Part shown: positions 60,701 to 64,000 of the stretch, piece after piece
Position numbering within the stretch: position 1 is the first letter of the stretch
Layout: each line of letters opens with the position of its first letter
Assembly: GCA_030737835.1 (NCBI GenBank)
Contig: CM060856.1
Location: 9,217,670-9,281,669 of the forward strand
Direction: 5' to 3'
Source of the DNA: Acorus gramineus
Lineage: Eukaryota > Streptophyta > Magnoliopsida > Acorales > Acoraceae
DNA: 64,000 nt
The notes under the pieces: model-generated
Seen by the model: the letters and a program-made list of their open reading frames with translations, nothing else
What the model was told of the DNA's origin: nothing
Databases searched by the model: none
Position numbers and translations under genes: made by a program

Positions 60701-62327
60701 ATAAAATCTTCTTCACGTAAGCTTCTAATGATTTCATTCCAAAAGGGAGAGAACTTAGCCGCATAATATTTGTTTGATTCCTGGAAGTAAATTGTTCAAA
60801 CGGTGGTATATCTTTCATGGTGAACATAAAAGAGCACAGATAAACTATAAACCACATTCTGGTATGTAAATGCAATATTGCTTGCTCATGTGAATCTAGG
60901 TAGAGCATTTCATGATGGGCATATCATAAATGGCATGAGTATAAGAGAACATAAAGTCAATGCCTAAAGACCAAACTGATAAATAAACAAAAGCATATAT
61001 GTGAAGAGAAGGCTGAAGTGGTCCTACAAAAAATTATCCGATACAATAAATGAATATTATTGGATTAACAAATCAATTTCTGAAGCCCTCCCCTTATGAT
61101 ATTACTATTAGTAATAGAAAAATTTATGAACCTTAAAAGTTTACCTGAGATGGTTGTCTCTCATATGTTAACCTATAGGAAAAAGATAATCAATGTCAAG
61201 CAAATTTTAAAAATTGAAGGAAACCAGCAGAATTATGACCATAAAATGAGTAGGGCAACCTATTTTTTTTAAATGACACGAGATTCTTTACAAAAGCTTC
61301 GGGGAAGCTCTCAAAGCGCTTATGAACCATTTCAATTGAGCGTATCTGTCAATCAAAAGATAAGTTATAAATATTAAACATTTATATAAGAACACTAGCA
61401 GAAAAGGAACACGAAGAAGCATGTTGCATTTCATAATGGATCAATAAGTTTCAGGAAAACCATACCTCCCCTAGACGAGCTCGTGCACCCATAAACCCAC
61501 CAACAACAGCAGATAAGAGGGTGTACCATATGTGAATATCCATAATGTAAATCTGCGACACCAAAATAAGGAATATAAAAGTGGCAATAACTACCCTTGT
61601 GATGATGTAAACTCAAGTAGTATATTGCAGAACCAATTCATATAAAACTCAGTAGCACAGATGATATACTCACTGCCACAACGGGCGCCCACAGACTACA
61701 AAGGGTCAAGGCATTTTTATTGCCTGCCTCCAAAGAAAAAAAATGGAATTAACACTATTTAAAGGATATAAGTGATAATAAGAATCAAACAAATATTGGA
61801 ATTTTTAAGACAAAAAATGGTAGTCTATCATATTAATGAAATTGGCAAGCTGAATCGCTTTCTATATGAGGAAACAGTGAAATTATATACATCCAAATGA
61901 AGTAAAGTAATGAAAACATACATATGCTCATTCAAGAAAGGATAATGAGAAGGTACACCTACCCTTTGACACAAGATCATGCCAGGAGTAATGTAGATTT
62001 TTAAGGGAAATAATGGTTTTGGTTGGATTCACTAGCGGTTTAATCTGCAGAAGAAAATATCAACAAGAGATAAGCAAGAAATTGGCATTATTATCATGAT
62101 AATAAAACAAAACTATAAAATTTTCCAAACATAAAGCATCTAGAAGCCCAATATGGCTATTTATCAAGAAGCACTAACATCAATATCAACCAACAGAAAA
62201 AATTAAGGAACAAAAAAACAAAAAATCCATCACAATGAACTTGAGCTGGAAGAGTATATTGCTTGCCTGGAGAAAATAAGCAAAGGTGAATTTGCAGGCG
62301 AAAATCACCAGCCAAAAGAGCACATAT
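45762..62327 (-). CDS. CALS9: Callose synthase, CalS9/GSL10 type, C-terminal two thirds (partial)
   Basis: Thirty-four in-phase exons on the minus strand encode about 1242 residues. They are 62327-62267, 62044-61963, 61723-61674, 61552-61466, 61345-61260, 61172-61145, 60780-60692, 60591-60510, 60402-60242, 60120-60000, 58030-57933, 57843-57753, 57663-57503, 57420-57311, 56484-56353, 56206-56138, 56050-55873, 55169-55052, 54028-53909, 51957-51842, 51756-51673, 50775-50663, 49795-49743, 49650-49474, 49379-49332, 49135-48977, 48785-48672, 48597-48509, 48393-48235, 48014-47912, 46956-46837, 46440-46390, 46270-46088 and 45998-45762. The enzyme makes callose from UDP-glucose at the plasma membrane (GT48). 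The catalytic loop includes ARTVRGMMYYRRAL and VGKGRDVGLNQIALFEGKVA; C-terminal helices and the tail SRGLEISLILAGNKANVQI follow. GNTALDAALNAQFLVQIGVF favours CalS9 over CalS10. The N-terminal part lies past the right edge. The intron after the first in-window exon has a GC donor. Confidence 0.95.
51007..51090 (+). mobile_element. tRNA-derived SINE in a callose synthase intron
   Basis: CCCATAGCTCAGTGGTTGAC (A box) is followed by GGTCATGGGTTGAGTCTG (B box) and an AATAAAAATAAA tail. It resembles the SINE at 29137 and probably belongs to the same family. Flanking duplications are unclear. Confidence 0.65.
51958..53908. other. Large callose synthase intron with coding-like debris
   Basis: The minus strand at 52190-52457 holds an open frame with ARRKVYLAILKLHVQRQ and LKEVPWSLDVGGKW that looks protein-like but is not recognised. 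The rest (52.9-53.8 kb) is G-rich on the plus strand, unlike neighbouring introns, suggesting a transposon fragment. No host exon was found here. Confidence 0.35.
55384..55595. repeat. Imperfect tandem duplication, about 109-bp unit
   Basis: Two adjacent copies (about 55384-55492 and 55493-55595) share AAACCAGCTTCCTT, TTTTCAAAGGCATCC, AATTTCTCATACTTAATCAG and TTTCTTCATGCAG. They lie in the intron between callose synthase exons 55169-55052 and 56050-55873. Confidence 0.85.
58031..59999. other. Large callose synthase intron
   Basis: It contains an ATA/AAT microsatellite (about 58226-58247) and a LINE remnant (59401-59665). The surrounding 58.9-59.4 kb has a different base composition and may be more of the same retroelement. 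No host exon is missing: the flanking exons join in phase. Confidence 0.6.
59401..59665 (+). pseudogene. LINE (non-LTR retrotransposon) fragment, end of the RT region
   Basis: One frame reads LWCQLVNERYYRNSAAIV, then IIxVKGDGAKVSFWRDSWIN with TGA at x, where plant LINEs have Trp, then KCPLIFAVAAIK and a stop. GxGxxxxFWxDxW is the conserved stretch between reverse transcriptase and the zf-RVT domain in plant L1-like elements. Only this piece survives. It is antisense to the host gene in its intron. Confidence 0.7.
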
Positions 62328-64000
62328 CTGCACTTCAACATAACATATTAAATTTTTTGATGAGATGTGGGCATGTTTTATTTTATATAATTAGGTAAAA
62401 TACATTACATGTTGCAGTAAGACAGCTTAGGCATCGACAAATGTGATAAATGTTGCGTTAAGACAGACTGGTTATATACTGATGGAATAGTGCCTGGAGA
62501 CTGCCTGGGGAGTCAGGCAGGATGTATGTGAGGATCCGAGGGTTTGTTTAGAATAGTTCTTATTTTTTGTTATAAAGGGAGCAGAGGTCTGTTGATTCGT
62601 CATTACAGATTGAGCTCTCCTTTTTGTGTTTTGAGCTTGGTTTTTATACTTCTTCCTTTTATTGGATCTGTATCCCGAACTTTTCATCATATAATGAAAC
62701 ATGGTGGTAAGGATTCCACCTTTTTCTCAAAAAAAAAAAAAAAGTTCATATCAGAAGGTGATGGTGTGGCAGATGGTGATAGTTGGAGCAATAAAACAAC
62801 TGCTAATTTCAAACAGACATGGACATCAAGTATGATCGAGTGGACTGGACCTTGATGCTTAGAGGGATAGGTTCAGTGTTTACAAATACGTGATGCGGTT
62901 TGCATGAGGATAGGGTATCGCATAGAGCATATGCGGTACACGAAAGTATAAGCGAGAGTAAATTTTTTATTAATAAAAAAAATATATGAAGATTATTTTC
63001 AAACAATAGATAATAAGAGAAATATGCAAGTCTGATTAATAATTTATAACAAAGGTGTTTGATCACAAGTTAGAAAATAAATTTGGGCTAAGTTCGATTT
63101 TTAGGTACAAATCCACTAAGCTAAGCAAAGATTCAGACCTCCCAAAAAAAAGAACATGCTCACCAACCGATGTAGAGGTTTGTTGATGAATAACACCGTG
63201 AAATGAGAATAACAAAGTACCCAAATTAATTAAATGAGCCTATCAAATGCATAATTGATAGTCAATAGGGAAATGAACCTATCCAGATGTTTAGAAAAAT
63301 AGATAGTAAGAAAAATAATAATAATAATAATGAAGGAGAGAGAAAAAATTTTAAGCTATGAAGCTTCTAAAGCAACCCTAACGTCCAAGAGCATATAAAG
63401 TCTACCATTCAATAAAATAAAGGCACCCCAAAATTTTATATTCAAATCTTGTGAGCCCTAAAAACAAAAAACCTTCTACGGTTGCATAAGTGCGGACCAC
63501 ATATCTGAACAGTGGATAGGTTACATGGAGCAAAGATAGAAGCGTGTTTTTGTCAGTCTTTTTTTCTGTAACAAGAAGGGACCGGGGCTGAGCTCTTTTA
63601 CACCAGTTTTCTGCACATCTTCTCCAACATAATCATGACAAGTCCATCATTGTTATCTGACTGACTATTGGGATAAAATAATTGATACATGTTCATAAGT
63701 GATGTGTGGTGGAAGCAACATTAACACATTCAACAAAACCTGTCAACTGTCCTTCAAATAACTAGGTTTAATGAGAAGCAGAGATCAAGTTTCAGATCTT
63801 ATAAATCAGCCGTCAATAAGTTATCCGCAAGGTTATATAATTTTATGGTCAAAATATACCTCGAGCAATTTACAGAAAAAAAAAAGGATCTCAAACTGAC
63901 TAGGTAAATGAGATGAGATCAAATTTGGGCACATGCACGCACCCACCCACCAACATCCCCCCTCCACACACCCAACCACACAAACCACACACAAATATGT
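62328..64000. other. Intron of callose synthase running off the window
   Basis: I found no further callose synthase exon upstream of 62327 on the minus strand, so the preceding exon should lie beyond 64000. At least 1.67 kb of this intron is inside the window. It contains an A-tailed retroposon-like segment (62470-62745), an AAT microsatellite (about 63317-63331) and a CA/CCCA-rich end (63930-63990). Confidence 0.6.
62470..62745 (+). mobile_element. Possible retroposed 3' end with A-tail
   Basis: The plus strand ends in a run of about 15 A after TTTTTCTC, preceded by pyrimidine-rich, 3'-UTR-like sequence (TTCCTTTTATTGGATCTG). This is how LINE 3' ends or processed transcripts look. No coding part and no clear target duplication were found, so the origin is open. 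Confidence 0.4.

Noticed and set aside
63317-63331. Short AAT repeat considered as a larger array
   Set aside because: Only a handful of units; an ordinary microsatellite. No CRISPR-like spacing anywhere in the window.
63500-63670. Possible further callose synthase exon upstream
   Set aside because: The minus-strand translation does not match the segment expected before YVLFWLVIF, so it was left as intron.

Overview
This window is nuclear DNA of a flowering plant. The evidence is long AT-rich spacers, coding exons with GT-AG introns (two GC-AG), and plant-specific families such as an LSD1-type zinc finger protein, a group 1 LEA protein and a callose synthase. A degenerate plastid tRNA insertion and many small plant transposons also fit. 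I cannot name the species. Very GC-rich LEA and carrier genes beside AT-rich genes would fit a non-grass monocot or early-diverging angiosperm, but that is a guess.

Layout from left to right. 1-4.9 kb is repeats: an LTR-like remnant, a 1.3-kb inverted-repeat element and a TAA-flanked MITE. LOL1-like lies at 4896-6877 (+). A decayed PPR gene lies at about 8.0-8.5 kb (+). TTL, a bifunctional urate-degradation enzyme, lies at 8796-12103 (-). 12.1-16.8 kb holds MITEs, one nested in another. A LEA_1 gene with ABA-type promoter motifs lies at 17029-17442 (+). A conserved two-exon plant gene of unknown function lies at 18230-20871 (-), with a plastid trnN relic in its intron. SmG lies at 21980-26540 (-), with a 4-kb intron holding a hAT-type element. 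AP-2 mu (13 exons) lies at 28466-35906 (+). A BOU-like mitochondrial carrier lies at 37566-39448 (-), with a probable leader intron reaching about 40.9 kb. 41-45.7 kb has no recognisable complete gene. A callose synthase of the CalS9/GSL10 type fills 45762-62327 (-); its N-terminal part lies beyond the right edge.

I rebuilt the gene models by joining exons at splice sites and checking phase at every junction. All six complete spliced models and the 34-exon callose synthase fragment stay open. The genes are unrelated housekeeping or stress genes (cell-death control, ureide metabolism, desiccation, splicing, endocytosis, photorespiration, callose). They do not form an operon-like or clustered pathway. 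I found no CRISPR, phage, defence island or other new system. The most unusual content is in the repeats, the PPR pseudogene, the plastid insertion and the GC-AG introns. Homology calls rest on remembered family sequences, not on a search.
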